A stretch of DNA of 64,000 bases from an uncultured Bacteroidales bacterium (GTDB lineage Bacteria > Bacteroidota > Bacteroidia > Bacteroidales > Paludibacteraceae), in NCBI GenBank assembly GCA_900316005.1, contig ONBH01000002.1:83819-147818 (forward strand). The letters are read 5' to 3'. The translations under genes were made by a program, and so were the position numbers. Position 1 is the stretch's first letter, and the number at the start of each line of letters is the position of its first letter. Positions 35,814-48,719 of the stretch are shown piece by piece. The notes under the pieces are model-generated. The model was not told the origin of the DNA. It saw only the letters and a program-made list of their open reading frames with translations, and searched no databases.

Positions 35814-35845
35814 CAAAATTACAAAAAAAATTCCATTCGTGCAAA
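35814..35845 (-). promoter_or_regulatory. Bacteroidota-type promoter for the pseudopilin-like gene
   Basis: Minus-strand -33 TTTG (35842-35845), 20-base spacer and -7 TAATTTTG (35814-35821), about 40 bases before the start codon. Confidence 0.85.
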
Positions 35846-35888
35846 TCTTTCATCAAAAAAATGCGATTTATCTGCAATATAGGTCGAA

Positions 35889-38360
35889 TTACTTGCCGGA
35901 ACCCTGTACTCCGCCGCCACCGCCGAGGCGATTCAGTTCATCCAGATCACCTACCTTACGCTGCTTGTGTTGCTGGTACTGACCGAACATCCAGGTCAGA
36001 GAAAGCATCACGCGCTGCTGGCGAACGGTATTCTTGTACCAGCTGCTGTAGCCCTGCGTCAGGTTCATACTTTCGCTCCGGAAGACCATAGAGCGGAGCA
36101 TATCTTGTATGTTGAGGTTGATGATGAGGCCCTTCTGCATGATCATCTTGCGTACGCCGAAACTCATGTAGTACGTGCTGCCTTGTCTATCGTAGCCGAT
36201 GGTCATGGGTGACGACCAGTTGCCGTCCAGCATCATGATCCAGTCTTTGGGCAGATAGGCAGCGAGCGTGCCGCCCGCGTAGCCGTAGTGGCTGCCTAAT
36301 TCATAGACGGGTTTGCCTTCGGCATTCTTCTCGTAGGAGCGGTTCCGGAAGTGATACCAGCCGGCATTGATCGTAAGTGCCAGCCATGCACCTTGTACCG
36401 ATTTCTTGCCATTTTCGCCGGTGGCATACTTGGGCACGATGGGCAGTTCGGTCAGCGATATATTGCCGCCATGGGTGGTGCAGGTGCCGAAATTGGTGTA
36501 TTTCATCTCGCCCATGCCTGTAGGCAGAATGGTGGTGCGTTGCGAGAACATATCTTGCGTATGGGCGAAGTTGAAGGTCACATTCAGGTATTGCGTCCAC
36601 GAGAAATGCAGTTCTACGTCGTTGTTAAATTCCGGCGTGAGTTCGGTGTTACCCCTCTGGTAGGAATAGGCGTCAATATAGGTAATGAAAGGGTTCATCA
36701 TCCAGTAGTTGGGGCGCTTGATGCGTCGGGTGTAGCTGGCACTGACGCTGATGGCTTGCTGTAGCTTGCCTAAAGGCTTAGATGTATAGCCCACATATGC
36801 CGTTGGGAAGGGATTGAAATACGACTTGCGGGTGATGGTATCGGCTGTGTACCAGTCGCCTCGGCTGTAGGTGTATTCGCCCCGAACGCCTATCTTGACC
36901 GACCAGTGTTCGCCAAACTGTTTGCCCAGGGATATATAGGCAGCGGCGACGTGTTCGCGGTAGCGGAAGTCAGAGGGTGTCTCGCTCTGTAGGGCGTCAT
37001 TGATGAGCGAGTCGGTGGTCATATGGTTGTTGGTGGACGAAAGCGCGTATTTGACGCCGCACTCCAGCATGCCTGTCTGCCAGAACTTGGTCTGGAAATC
37101 CAACTTGGCGCTATAGATATCCACCGCCTGTCGGCTTTCGATATCCAGACCTACTTTCCTAATGCCGATGTAGTCGGTCAGTTGCATGTTGTGCGTAGTA
37201 GTCTTATAGCGGTTGTAGTCGGCATTGACGGTCAGTTCGCGTTCCAGGGTCTCCGAGAACGTATGGGTGTAGTTGATGTTGGCGGTGTGCTGCGGCGCCA
37301 TGGTGCGGGTCTTGGTGCCCGTAAAGGAATTGGTGGTGTCGGTCCCGATAACGGTGTATGCCTGATTGCGGCCATCCATAATCTTCTGCTCCATGACCAT
37401 GATCGGCACCTGCAAGATAAAGCCGAAGGTGTTGGCAGAATCGATATACCAGTCGTTGCCCGCCTTGAGCATGTAGTACTGGAAATTAACCCCGTAGCCG
37501 GACTTGGAGTAGTTGTTGAGCGTCGGGGTCGTTCTGCCCGTCTCGAAATCGATATCATTCTGCGCAAAGACTTGCGTCAGTTGGCCGAAGGTGTAGGTCT
37601 GCTTGCCTCGGTAGTTGAGGTTGAGGGATATCATGTCGCTATTGAGCCACCGTTTCACATCGCCGAAATACATACCGCCGTAGCCCGCCGAGAGCATACC
37701 GTTCAGCCCACGCATCATATTACGCTTGGTTTTGATGTTGATGATGCCTCCCTGACCGCTGGCATCGTATTTGGCAGAGGGGTTTGAGATGATCTCGATC
37801 TTCTCCAGGGTGTTACCATCCGTACCGTCGAGCATGGCTTTGAGTTGCTGACCGCTCAGGTACGAGGGTTTGCCGTCCACATAGATCTCTACCGACTTGC
37901 CGTTGACCGTTATGTTGCCGTCCTTGTCGATACGCACACCGGGCGCACGCCGCAGTATGTCGTTGCCGTTGGAACCTGCCGAAAGGGGCGAGGCGCTGAC
38001 ATTGAGTACCAGTTTGTCCATCTGGCGCTCGATAAGCGGTTTCTTAGCCTTGACCTCTACTTCGGCCAACTGTTCGGTCTCTTCCGTAAGGATGAAATCC
38101 GGGCCTCCGTAGGCTGTGTGGTAGCCGATGAACGAGGCCTGCAGGATGTACTGCCCGGGCTTGGCGTCCGCCACCGGTACTTCGTACTGCCCCTGCTCAT
38201 CGGTGATGCAGCCGGTGATCAGAGTAGAGTCGGGTGATAGAATCGAAATAGTCACATACGGCATCGCTTCGCCGTTAGCGTTGGTCACCGTGCCGCGTAG
38301 GGTCTCTGCCGACAAACCGACACTGAGGATAAGCATAATTCCCAATACAAGTTTTTTCAT
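35889..38360 (-). CDS. TonB-dependent receptor-like outer-membrane beta-barrel protein
   Basis: An 823-residue outer-membrane protein. A signal peptide (about 1-19) precedes a carboxypeptidase-regulatory-like domain (LRGTVTNANGEAMPYVTI, near 22-39). A plug domain follows, with ILRRAPGVRIDKDGNITVNG and IEIISNPSAKYDASGQGGIINI, then a long beta-barrel ending in LSLTWMFG about 25 residues before the end. This is the OMP beta-barrel/TonB class common in Bacteroidales. The ligand is unknown, and no SusD partner is adjacent. The start is ATG at 38360, which begins the signal peptide; a GTG 11 codons upstream is the alternative. An AraC-type regulator gene lies just upstream on the same strand. Confidence 0.88.
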   Translation of the reverse strand: MKKLVLGIMLILSVGLSAETLRGTVTNANGEAMPYVTISILSPDSTLITGCITDEQGQYEVPVADAKPGQYILQASFIGYHTAYGGPDFILTEETEQLAEVEVKAKKPLIERQMDKLVLNVSASPLSAGSNGNDILRRAPGVRIDKDGNITVNGKSVEIYVDGKPSYLSGQQLKAMLDGTDGNTLEKIEIISNPSAKYDASGQGGIINIKTKRNMMRGLNGMLSAGYGGMYFGDVKRWLNSDMISLNLNYRGKQTYTFGQLTQVFAQNDIDFETGRTTPTLNNYSKSGYGVNFQYYMLKAGNDWYIDSANTFGFILQVPIMVMEQKIMDGRNQAYTVIGTDTTNSFTGTKTRTMAPQHTANINYTHTFSETLERELTVNADYNRYKTTTHNMQLTDYIGIRKVGLDIESRQAVDIYSAKLDFQTKFWQTGMLECGVKYALSSTNNHMTTDSLINDALQSETPSDFRYREHVAAAYISLGKQFGEHWSVKIGVRGEYTYSRGDWYTADTITRKSYFNPFPTAYVGYTSKPLGKLQQAISVSASYTRRIKRPNYWMMNPFITYIDAYSYQRGNTELTPEFNNDVELHFSWTQYLNVTFNFAHTQDMFSQRTTILPTGMGEMKYTNFGTCTTHGGNISLTELPIVPKYATGENGKKSVQGAWLALTINAGWYHFRNRSYEKNAEGKPVYELGSHYGYAGGTLAAYLPKDWIMMLDGNWSSPMTIGYDRQGSTYYMSFGVRKMIMQKGLIINLNIQDMLRSMVFRSESMNLTQGYSSWYKNTVRQQRVMLSLTWMFGQYQQHKQRKVGDLDELNRLGGGGGVQGSGK

Positions 38361-38415
38361 ATTTTTGGTTCTTTTAATTAGTAGCACTTTCACGTTGGCT
38401 TTTCAAAAGCGACTG

Positions 38416-38423
38416 CAAAAGTA
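38416..38423 (-). promoter_or_regulatory. -7 element upstream of the TonB receptor gene
   Basis: TACTTTTG on the minus strand fits the Bacteroidota -7 box, but no TTTG is found at the usual distance upstream, so it may need an activator such as the neighbouring AraC protein. The surrounding 29 bases match the tRNA-Glu promoter in 27 positions. Confidence 0.6.
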
Positions 38424-38471
38424 CTGCTTTTTCGGGAAATGGACTATGAAAAAACGGACATTTTAATTTTT

Positions 38472-39332
38472 TCAGGCAAAAAAGATGGAAAAATCGTCTG
38501 TCAGCGGTATGCCTAACATCCGAAAATGACTTGGGGTGAAGCATCCCATCTGCTGAAACTCCAGTGCCATGTGGCTCAGGTCGTAGTAGCCGTGGCAGAG
38601 GGCGATATGTATCAGGTCTATCGGGTGGCCCGCTGCGGCTTCCTTCTGCATATGTTGCAGCGTGCGGTGGAAACGCCTCAAGCGGATGAACTGTTTGGGC
38701 GGTATGCCCACGTATTGTCGGAAGATGCGCAGAAACTGCCTCTCGCTCAGGCATGCCTCCTCCGCCATTCGGCTGGTACTGATGTCGCCTTTCAGCGCAT
38801 CGCAGGCTTCTATGGCTTTCTGCAGCCGGCTGTAGCTCACGTTCTCGCGGCGTGGCAAATGTCCGGCAAAGAATGCGTCTATCAAGTTGGCTATCATCTC
38901 GGCATCGGTGGCTGATTTGAAGATCTGGTCGCATTGCTTCAGACCCTCGTCGCCATATTCGGCGGCGGTCAGTATCTGGTCGCCTATCTGCTGCAGGTCG
39001 ATGCCTAACAGCGCGTGCAGTCCGCCGGGTTCGAAGTCTAAGAGCATCCCCTCGAACCATCCGCTCAGGGTGGTCAGCGCCACAGGCTTGCGATATGGAC
39101 CCAATATGGTCAACCCGTCAGAAAATGTCCCGTTGAAGTCGGCTTTTGCGTTGCGCATGAACACCAGGCTGCCGTAGTTGGGCAGTAACTGCTGTACATG
39201 CTTGCCGTTGACAAAACGCGGGTCATCGTCCGGTGGCGCCATGGTATCTGTTGAGCCCTCCGCGCGCACGAACACGTAGCGCGTGATATAAGGTTGCAAT
39301 GCGGGGGTGGGGTAGCGAATCTCGAAATGCAT
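38472..39332 (-). CDS. AraC-family transcriptional regulator
   Basis: A 286-residue protein with a unique N-terminal sensing domain (about 1-165; the start YPTPALQPYITRYVFV resembles the DUF6597 type) and a C-terminal pair of helix-turn-helix motifs (STSRMAEEACLSERQFLRIFRQYVG-like helix near 195-220, then the second near 245-275). It should bind DNA and respond to an unknown ligand. The TonB receptor gene directly downstream has a promoter without a -33 box and is a plausible target, by inference. It follows dapA by 16 bases. Confidence 0.88.
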   Translation of the reverse strand: MHFEIRYPTPALQPYITRYVFVRAEGSTDTMAPPDDDPRFVNGKHVQQLLPNYGSLVFMRNAKADFNGTFSDGLTILGPYRKPVALTTLSGWFEGMLLDFEPGGLHALLGIDLQQIGDQILTAAEYGDEGLKQCDQIFKSATDAEMIANLIDAFFAGHLPRRENVSYSRLQKAIEACDALKGDISTSRMAEEACLSERQFLRIFRQYVGIPPKQFIRLRRFHRTLQHMQKEAAAGHPIDLIHIALCHGYYDLSHMALEFQQMGCFTPSHFRMLGIPLTDDFSIFFA

Positions 39333-39348
39333 TGTTCCGATTGTGCAC

Positions 39349-40224
39349 TTACTTTGTCAGTTTTTCCAGGGCTTGGTCTATCTCGCGCTGTACCGATTCG
39401 CTGTTGGGTACTAAGGGCAGACGCAGGTAGTTGCCCAGTAAACCCATCCGGCTTAGTACTGTTTTTATGCCGGCGGGGTTTCCTTCCTTGAATAACAGAC
39501 CAATCATCGCTTGGTAGCGAGCCTGTAGTGCTGCATCCTTCTCGCGCACGATGCGCCCGAAGTCCTCCGGCCAGGCGTTGCTTGCCACGCTTATCAGTCC
39601 GTCTGCGCCCGCCTGCATCAGTTCGCATGCGATGCCGTCATCGCCGCTGATAATGGATAGTTGACAGTTGATAGTTGACATTTTCATCGCTATCAACCGT
39701 TTGATTTGCTCCATGTTGCCGCTGGCTTCTTTGATGCCGATGATGCGTTCGGGGTAGGCTTCGTGTAGCCGCATGACGGTTTCGGGTAGCATGTTCACAC
39801 CCGTACGCCCGGGCACGTTATAGAGTATGACAGGTATGGGCGACGCCTCAGCAATCATGGCGAAATGCCGATAGAGGCCTTCCTGCGAGGGCTTGTTGTA
39901 GTACGGGCATACGCTCAGTATTGCTGCATAGTCGCGCCTCAACTCCTCGCCGGCTTGGCAGATATGTTCTACAACCGATTGTGTGCAGTTGCCGCCGGCT
40001 CCTAATACCAGCGGTATGCGACCGGCTACCTGGCGGGCCACAAACTGCCTGACCTCCATGCGTTCCGTCTCCGTCAGCGTGACGGCTTCACCCGTGGTGC
40101 CTAACACCACCAGATAATCCACTCCGCCGGCTATCTGGCGCTCGATGAGCTGTTGCAGTGCTCTGTAGTCCACACTACCACTCGCCGTAAACGGCGTTAC
40201 CAATGCTGTGCCTAATCCTTTCAT
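39349..40224 (-). CDS. dapA: 4-hydroxy-tetrahydrodipicolinate synthase
   Basis: A 291-residue TIM-barrel aldolase that condenses pyruvate with aspartate semialdehyde on the way to lysine and diaminopimelate. The TTGEAVTL pyruvate site is near residues 44-51, the Tyr of YNVPGRTG is near 135, and the Schiff-base Lys is in GIKEASGNM near 163. Shortly after, residues about 180-190 (MSTINCQLS) are encoded by a heptamer array inserted in the loop before ISGDD. The frame is intact and every catalytic residue is present, so the protein is probably functional. Confidence 0.95.
   Translation of the reverse strand: MKGLGTALVTPFTASGSVDYRALQQLIERQIAGGVDYLVVLGTTGEAVTLTETERMEVRQFVARQVAGRIPLVLGAGGNCTQSVVEHICQAGEELRRDYAAILSVCPYYNKPSQEGLYRHFAMIAEASPIPVILYNVPGRTGVNMLPETVMRLHEAYPERIIGIKEASGNMEQIKRLIAMKMSTINCQLSIISGDDGIACELMQAGADGLISVASNAWPEDFGRIVREKDAALQARYQAMIGLLFKEGNPAGIKTVLSRMGLLGNYLRLPLVPNSESVQREIDQALEKLTK
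39651..39682. repeat. 7-bp array inserted in frame inside dapA
   Basis: Four heptamers; on the dapA coding strand they read TGTCAAC, TATCAAC, TGTCAAC, TATCCAT, the stop-free orientation. The reading frame passes through them. Confidence 0.93.
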
Positions 40225-40273
40225 ATGCTTCTCTATTTTTGCAATGTATTCTCCCTTGTGGCGAAGTCGGGGG

Positions 40274-44438
<4,165 letters not shown>

Positions 44439-44459
44439 ACTATTTCTGCAATTAGCGTG

Positions 44460-44491
44460 CAAAGATAGTCATTTTTTTGCACATACGCAAA
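44460..44491 (-). promoter_or_regulatory. Bacteroidota-type promoter for the secreted nuclease gene
   Basis: Minus-strand -33 TTTG (44488-44491), 20-base spacer starting CGTATGTGC, and -7 TATCTTTG (44460-44467). Transcription would start near 44453, supporting the ATG at 44438. Confidence 0.9.
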
Positions 44492-44562
44492 TTTTCTTTG
44501 TATTTTTATTTAAAAAAACGCAAAACTTTTCATTTGTCTTTCGATTTTACGACCCCGATATT

Positions 44563-44717
44563 GGTTCGAGAATGGTTCGAGATTTCTTCGAGGTTTCCTC
44601 GGGAATGGCTCGGTGAAGTCGGAGAAAGAAACCGAAATTTCTGCGAGAGTGAACCGAACCGTTCCCGAGACAATCCCGAGACAATCCCGAGGCAATCCCG
44701 AGGCATTTTCGAGGACA
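44563..44717. repeat. 11-bp periodic array, 14 units, upstream of recA
   Basis: CG dinucleotides occur at 44567 and every 11 bases up to 44710, with a single unit out of register (44620 instead of 44622). Units are GGTTCGAGAAT-like at the left end and TCCCGAGACAA-like at the right end, with more degenerate copies between. Most of the divergent intergenic region between the nuclease gene and recA consists of this array. All three minus-strand frames and most plus-strand frames are open across it, but no gene is supported. Confidence 0.93.
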
Positions 44718-44750
44718 TAATTGAAAGCCCCGATTGCCAAAAATACAAAT

Positions 44751-44779
44751 ATTCATTATTAATTATTCATTATTCATTA
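44751..44779. repeat. 7-bp array (ATTCATT type) upstream of the recA promoter
   Basis: Four heptamers (ATTCATT, ATTAATT, ATTCATT, ATTCATT) end seven bases before the recA -33 box. The fbp promoter carries the same array in the same position. Confidence 0.92.
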
Positions 44780-44785
44780 AAAAAG

Positions 44786-44817
44786 TTTGCGTATGTGCAA
44801 TTTTTTTTGTACCTTTG
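44786..44817 (+). promoter_or_regulatory. Bacteroidota-type promoter for recA
   Basis: -33 TTTG (44786-44789), 20-base spacer starting CGTATGTGC, and -7 TACCTTTG (44810-44817); the start codon is 27 bases on. No LexA-type palindrome was recognised. Confidence 0.92.
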
Positions 44818-44843
44818 CGCCAAATTATTAAATTACGTGAATT

Positions 44844-45866
44844 ATGGAAGAAAAGAAGACTCCCTCGCAGGAGAAGTTGAAGGCCCTACAGCTGGCTATG
44901 CAGAAGATTGACAAAGATTTCGGTAAAGGCGCTATTATGCGTCTGGGCGAAGAAAAAATAGAAGATGTAGCCGTCATCCCGACCGGAAGTATCGGTCTGA
45001 ATATCGCATTAGGCGTTGGCGGGTATCCCCGCGGGCGAATCGTGGAGATTTACGGTCCGGAGAGCAGCGGTAAGACAACCCTCGCTATCCATGCCATGGC
45101 AGAGGTGCAGCGTCAGGGGGGCATAGCAGCCATCATCGATGCCGAGCACGCCTTTGACCGCTTCTATGCCGAGCGGCTGGGTGTGGATGTAGACAACCTG
45201 CTGCTGGCGCAGCCTGACAGCGGCGAGCAGGCGCTGGATATAGCCGACGAGCTGATTCGTTCGGCTGCTGTGGATCTCGTAGTGATCGACTCCGTAGCGG
45301 CGCTGACGCCCAAATCGGAGATAGAGGGTGACATGGGTGACAATAAGGTGGGTCTGCAAGCACGCCTGATGTCGCAAGCGCTGCGCAAACTGACCTCCAC
45401 GATCAGTAAGACCCAGACCACCTGTATCTTCATCAACCAGCTGCGCGAGAAGATCGGCATTATGTTCGGCAACCCCGAGACGACGACCGGTGGTAATGCG
45501 CTGAAGTTCTACGCCTCGGTGCGTCTGGATATTCGCCGCGTGAGCCAGATTAAGGATGGCGACGATGTGCTCGGTAATCTCGTGCGCGTCAAGGTTGTGA
45601 AGAATAAAGTAGCTCCCCCGTTCCGCAAAGCGGAGTTCGACCTGATGTTCAACGAGGGCATCTCGCGCTCGGGTGAGATACTCGACCTGGGTGTGGAGAA
45701 AGGCTTTATCCAGAAGTCCGGCTCGTGGTTCTCGTACGACGGCAACCGCCTGGCACAAGGGCGAGATGCTGCCAAGACCGTCCTGCGCGACAATCCCGAT
45801 CTGGCGGAAGAAATAGAAAACAAGATCATGGAGGCCATTAAGGCTAACCCCAAGCAAGATAAATAA
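44844..45866 (+). CDS. recA: recombinase RecA
   Basis: A 340-residue ATPase that forms filaments on single-stranded DNA, drives strand exchange and triggers the SOS-type response. Walker [10 protein letters not shown] is at residues 71-79, and [13 protein letters not shown] carries Walker B (near 145-157). Loop L1 ([25 protein letters not shown]) and loop L2 ([22 protein letters not shown], about 200-221) are intact. Length is typical of Bacteroidota. It heads the run recA-nadK-lgt and is preceded by the 11-base array, a heptamer array and a strong promoter. Confidence 0.98.
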   Translation: MEEKKTPSQEKLKALQLAMQKIDKDFGKGAIMRLGEEKIEDVAVIPTGSIGLNIALGVGGYPRGRIVEIYGPESSGKTTLAIHAMAEVQRQGGIAAIIDAEHAFDRFYAERLGVDVDNLLLAQPDSGEQALDIADELIRSAAVDLVVIDSVAALTPKSEIEGDMGDNKVGLQARLMSQALRKLTSTISKTQTTCIFINQLREKIGIMFGNPETTTGGNALKFYASVRLDIRRVSQIKDGDDVLGNLVRVKVVKNKVAPPFRKAEFDLMFNEGISRSGEILDLGVEKGFIQKSGSWFSYDGNRLAQGRDAAKTVLRDNPDLAEEIENKIMEAIKANPKQDK

Positions 45867-45869
45867 GAG

Positions 45870-46739
45870 ATGACAATCGCAATATTCGGAAATGCGATGA
45901 AGAGTGCCACGCCTGAAGAGGTGAGGCATCTGTTGGAGTTCTTTGAGCTGCGGGGCGTCAGCGTGGTGCTCTCCGAGGAATTGCGGCGGGAACTAAACCT
46001 GCGCGATTACCGCGAGTTCCACGCCTATATCACGCAACCCCAGCCGGACGACGAACCCATCGATTTCGCGCTCTCCGTCGGCGGTGATGGTACATTCCTG
46101 ACAACCGCCTCACTCGTAGGCAGTTACAATGTGCCCATCGTCGGTATCAACTGCGGGAACTTGGGCTTCCTGGCTGATGTGCAGACCAAGGATGTGGACC
46201 TCATTCTGGATAAACTCATCCGGGGGCAATATACTATTGAGCAGCGCACGCTTATCAACGTGCGTACCTCCGCTGCCGCTGACATTATCCCGTCGCCCAA
46301 TGCCCTCAACGAGGTAGCCATCCTCAAGCAGAGCATGAGCCGCATGATCTCCATTGAGACGCTCGTCAACGGCGAACCGCTTACTACCTACCATGCTGAC
46401 GGACTCATCATCGCTACGCCGACGGGCAGTACAGCCTATAACTTATCGGTAGGCGGACCGCTTATGGTGCCCCAGGCACGCGGCGTTATCCTATCGCCTA
46501 TTGCCAGCCACAGCCTCGGTGTGCGACCACTGGTGATACCCGACGACTGGCAACTGGATCTGCGTATTCATAGCCGTAATGATAACTATATGATTTCCAT
46601 CGACGGCCGGAGTCAGACCCTCACCAGCGATGTGACGCTACATCTGATGAAAGCCCCATATACCATTAAGGTGGTACAGGTCGGTGAGAATAGTTTTATC
46701 AACTCGCTGAAGAATAAGTTATCGTGGGGACAGAGATAG
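45870..46739 (+). CDS. nadK: NAD kinase
   Basis: A 289-residue cytoplasmic kinase that phosphorylates NAD to NADP. The diagnostic GGDGTFL is near residues 70-76, NCGNLGFLAD near 91-100, and NEVAILK plus the glycine-rich TPTGSTAYNLSVGGP near 187-201. Length and motif order are normal. It starts 3 bases after the recA stop codon, so the two are probably translated from one mRNA. Its TAG stop codon is the first element of a heptamer array that ends in the lgt start codon. Confidence 0.95.
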   Translation: MTIAIFGNAMKSATPEEVRHLLEFFELRGVSVVLSEELRRELNLRDYREFHAYITQPQPDDEPIDFALSVGGDGTFLTTASLVGSYNVPIVGINCGNLGFLADVQTKDVDLILDKLIRGQYTIEQRTLINVRTSAAADIIPSPNALNEVAILKQSMSRMISIETLVNGEPLTTYHADGLIIATPTGSTAYNLSVGGPLMVPQARGVILSPIASHSLGVRPLVIPDDWQLDLRIHSRNDNYMISIDGRSQTLTSDVTLHLMKAPYTIKVVQVGENSFINSLKNKLSWGQR

Positions 46740-46755
46740 TTGATAGTTGATATGA
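46737..46755. repeat. short 7-bp array (AGTTGAT type) joining nadK and lgt
   Basis: Two and a half GATAGTT units supply the nadK stop codon and run directly into the lgt ATG. Confidence 0.8.
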
Positions 46756-47681
46756 TGCTTTTGGATTATATAACATGGGATGTAAACCCGATTGCCATTC
46801 CGATAGGCGATGGTGGTGTGCGGTGGTACGGAATTTGCTGGGCGGTAGGTATCTATCTGTGCTACCTGGTTCAGCTTAAGTTCTACAAGCACGAACGCTG
46901 CCCCGAGGATTGGGCAGACAAGCTCTTCATCTGGATAACTGTTGGTGCCATTGTTGGCGCGCGGCTGGGGCATTGCCTCTTCTACGAATGGTATAACGTA
47001 TGCCAGCCGGGCATGGAGAATCTATGCCGTGCGCTGGATATTCGACCCGAAGGCGTGCAGCTGTTCGGGTGGACGATCTGTTATCGAAACCCCTATATTG
47101 AGCACCCCCTATGGATGCTGAAGGTCTGGGAGGGCGGACTGGCGAGCCATGGTGGTACTTTGGGTATCTTCCTGGCGGCATGGCTGCTCAATCGCAAGCA
47201 CTTCTCCAAGCGCCCCGAATTCCATACTTCGATGCTGTGGGTGCTGGATCGCCTCTGCGTGGGCGTCTGCCTGACAGGATTGCTTATTCGCTTTGGCAAC
47301 CTCATGAATAGCGAGATATACGGTGAGGTCACGACGCTGCCGTGGGGCTTTATCTTCGTGCGCGACGGGCAGACTGAACCCTGCCATCCCACGCAGATAT
47401 ACGAGATGTTGTATTGCCTCTTCGGCTTCATCGTCACCTGGCTGATGTATTGGAAGATGAAGGCGTACCGCCGCGAAGGACTGCTCATTGGTGTATTCCT
47501 GTGGATCATCTTCGGCACGCGTTTTGCCTTGGAGTTCATCAAGATGGACCAGATGGCATTCGAGAGCGGTCATATCCTCAATATGGGTCAATGGCTCTCA
47601 TTACCCTTCGTTGCCTGGGCCACCTACCTCATCATCCGTGCCTATAAGCGCCCCCTGAACCCGGACACCGCGGATAGTTGA
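46752..47681 (+). CDS. lgt: prolipoprotein diacylglyceryl transferase
   Basis: A 309-residue inner-membrane enzyme that moves diacylglycerol from phosphatidylglycerol to the lipobox Cys of prolipoproteins. Seven hydrophobic segments are visible. Core motifs are WYGICWAVGI (near 25-34), GARLGHCLFYEW (near 73-84, with the essential Arg/His region), GGLASHGG (near 130-137) and RFGNLMNSEIYG (near 178-189). The start is set at the ATG at 46752, since an in-frame start four codons earlier lies on the nadK stop/array. The last two residues and the stop codon are encoded by another heptamer array. Confidence 0.95.
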   Translation: MMLLDYITWDVNPIAIPIGDGGVRWYGICWAVGIYLCYLVQLKFYKHERCPEDWADKLFIWITVGAIVGARLGHCLFYEWYNVCQPGMENLCRALDIRPEGVQLFGWTICYRNPYIEHPLWMLKVWEGGLASHGGTLGIFLAAWLLNRKHFSKRPEFHTSMLWVLDRLCVGVCLTGLLIRFGNLMNSEIYGEVTTLPWGFIFVRDGQTEPCHPTQIYEMLYCLFGFIVTWLMYWKMKAYRREGLLIGVFLWIIFGTRFALEFIKMDQMAFESGHILNMGQWLSLPFVAWATYLIIRAYKRPLNPDTADS

Positions 47682-47691
47682 TAGTTGATAA
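47672..47691. repeat. short 7-bp array (GATAGTT type) at the lgt 3' end
   Basis: About three GATAGTT units contain the last codons and stop codon of lgt. The rest of the 130-base gap to fmt shows only scattered CAACTAA words and no recognised promoter. Confidence 0.75.
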
Positions 47692-47810
47692 TCAGCAAGA
47701 ACCCAATTACATCTGACCGTTATCGTATGATGGCTGCCAATGAGATCGTCAAACGACTTTGCCCATAAACCATCAACTAAAATTCTAAAAAAGAACGCTC
47801 AACTAAAAAA

Positions 47811-48719
47811 ATGATGTCTAAATTATCAATTATATACATGGGTACGCCGGAGTTTGCCGTAGAGGGACTCCGCGCACTGGTAGAGAATGGCTACAAGGTA
47901 GTGGCCGTCGTGACGATGCCCGATAAACCCGCGGGCAGAGGCCACCAAGTGCAGTTCTCACCCGTCAAACAATACGCCCTGACACACAACTTGCCTGTTC
48001 TTCAGCCCGAGAAACTCAAAGACGAGGCCTTCCTGGCGGAACTACGTTCCTACAAGGCTGACCTGCAAATCGTGACTGCCTTCCGCATGCTGCCCGAGGT
48101 TGTCTGGGCGATGCCGAGACTGGGAACATTCAACGTGCACGGCTCGCTGCTACCCCAATACCGCGGTGCGGCACCCATCAACTGGGCTGTTATCAACGGC
48201 GACAAAGAGACCGGACTGACCACCTTCATGCTCAAGCACGAGATAGACACCGGCAACATGATTCTGCAGCAACGCCTCGCTATCGGCGATGATGAAGACG
48301 CAGGCAGCGTGCATGATCGCCTCATGGCTATGAGTGGTGAAATGGTGCTACGTACCGTCCGCCTCATAGAGGAATGTGATCGCGAAGGCAAACCGCTGCC
48401 CACGACGCCGCAGCCCGAACTGCAGGACTTACGACCTGCACCCAAGATATTCAAAGAGACCTGCCAAATAGACACCACCCGCACGGCTGAAGAGGTGCGT
48501 AACTTCGTGCGCGGACTCAGTCCCTATCCCGCCGCATGGTGCAATATGACGATATCCGGTCGCATGTTGGAGAATGTGAAGGTCTTCCGTACCCACCTGG
48601 GCGAAGGACTCATCACGCTTCGCTGCGCCGACGGACCGCTATCTATTGACGAACTACAAATACCGGGCAAGAAACGAATGGATGCCCGCAGCCTACTGAA
48701 TGGTTTACAGAATCATTGA
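47811..48719 (+). CDS. fmt: methionyl-tRNA formyltransferase
   Basis: A 302-residue cytoplasmic enzyme that formylates initiator Met-tRNA using 10-formyl-tetrahydrofolate. MGTPEFAVEGL (near 10-20), the catalytic Asn/His/Asp region with NVHGSLLPQYRGAAPINWA (near 107-125) and the C-terminal tRNA-binding domain are present. Either of two adjacent ATG codons may be the start. The HD-domain gene begins 20 bases before its end in another frame. Confidence 0.95.
   Translation: MMSKLSIIYMGTPEFAVEGLRALVENGYKVVAVVTMPDKPAGRGHQVQFSPVKQYALTHNLPVLQPEKLKDEAFLAELRSYKADLQIVTAFRMLPEVVWAMPRLGTFNVHGSLLPQYRGAAPINWAVINGDKETGLTTFMLKHEIDTGNMILQQRLAIGDDEDAGSVHDRLMAMSGEMVLRTVRLIEECDREGKPLPTTPQPELQDLRPAPKIFKETCQIDTTRTAEEVRNFVRGLSPYPAAWCNMTISGRMLENVKVFRTHLGEGLITLRCADGPLSIDELQIPGKKRMDARSLLNGLQNH

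Noticed and set aside
44718..44845. LexA/SOS operator upstream of recA
   Set aside because: No clear operator palindrome was found between the arrays and the start codon; only the promoter is supported.
44477..44911. Open frames of 69-144 codons on both strands across the 11-base array
   Set aside because: They exist because the repeat lacks stop codons; they overlap each other, the recA promoter and recA itself, and show no protein-like features.
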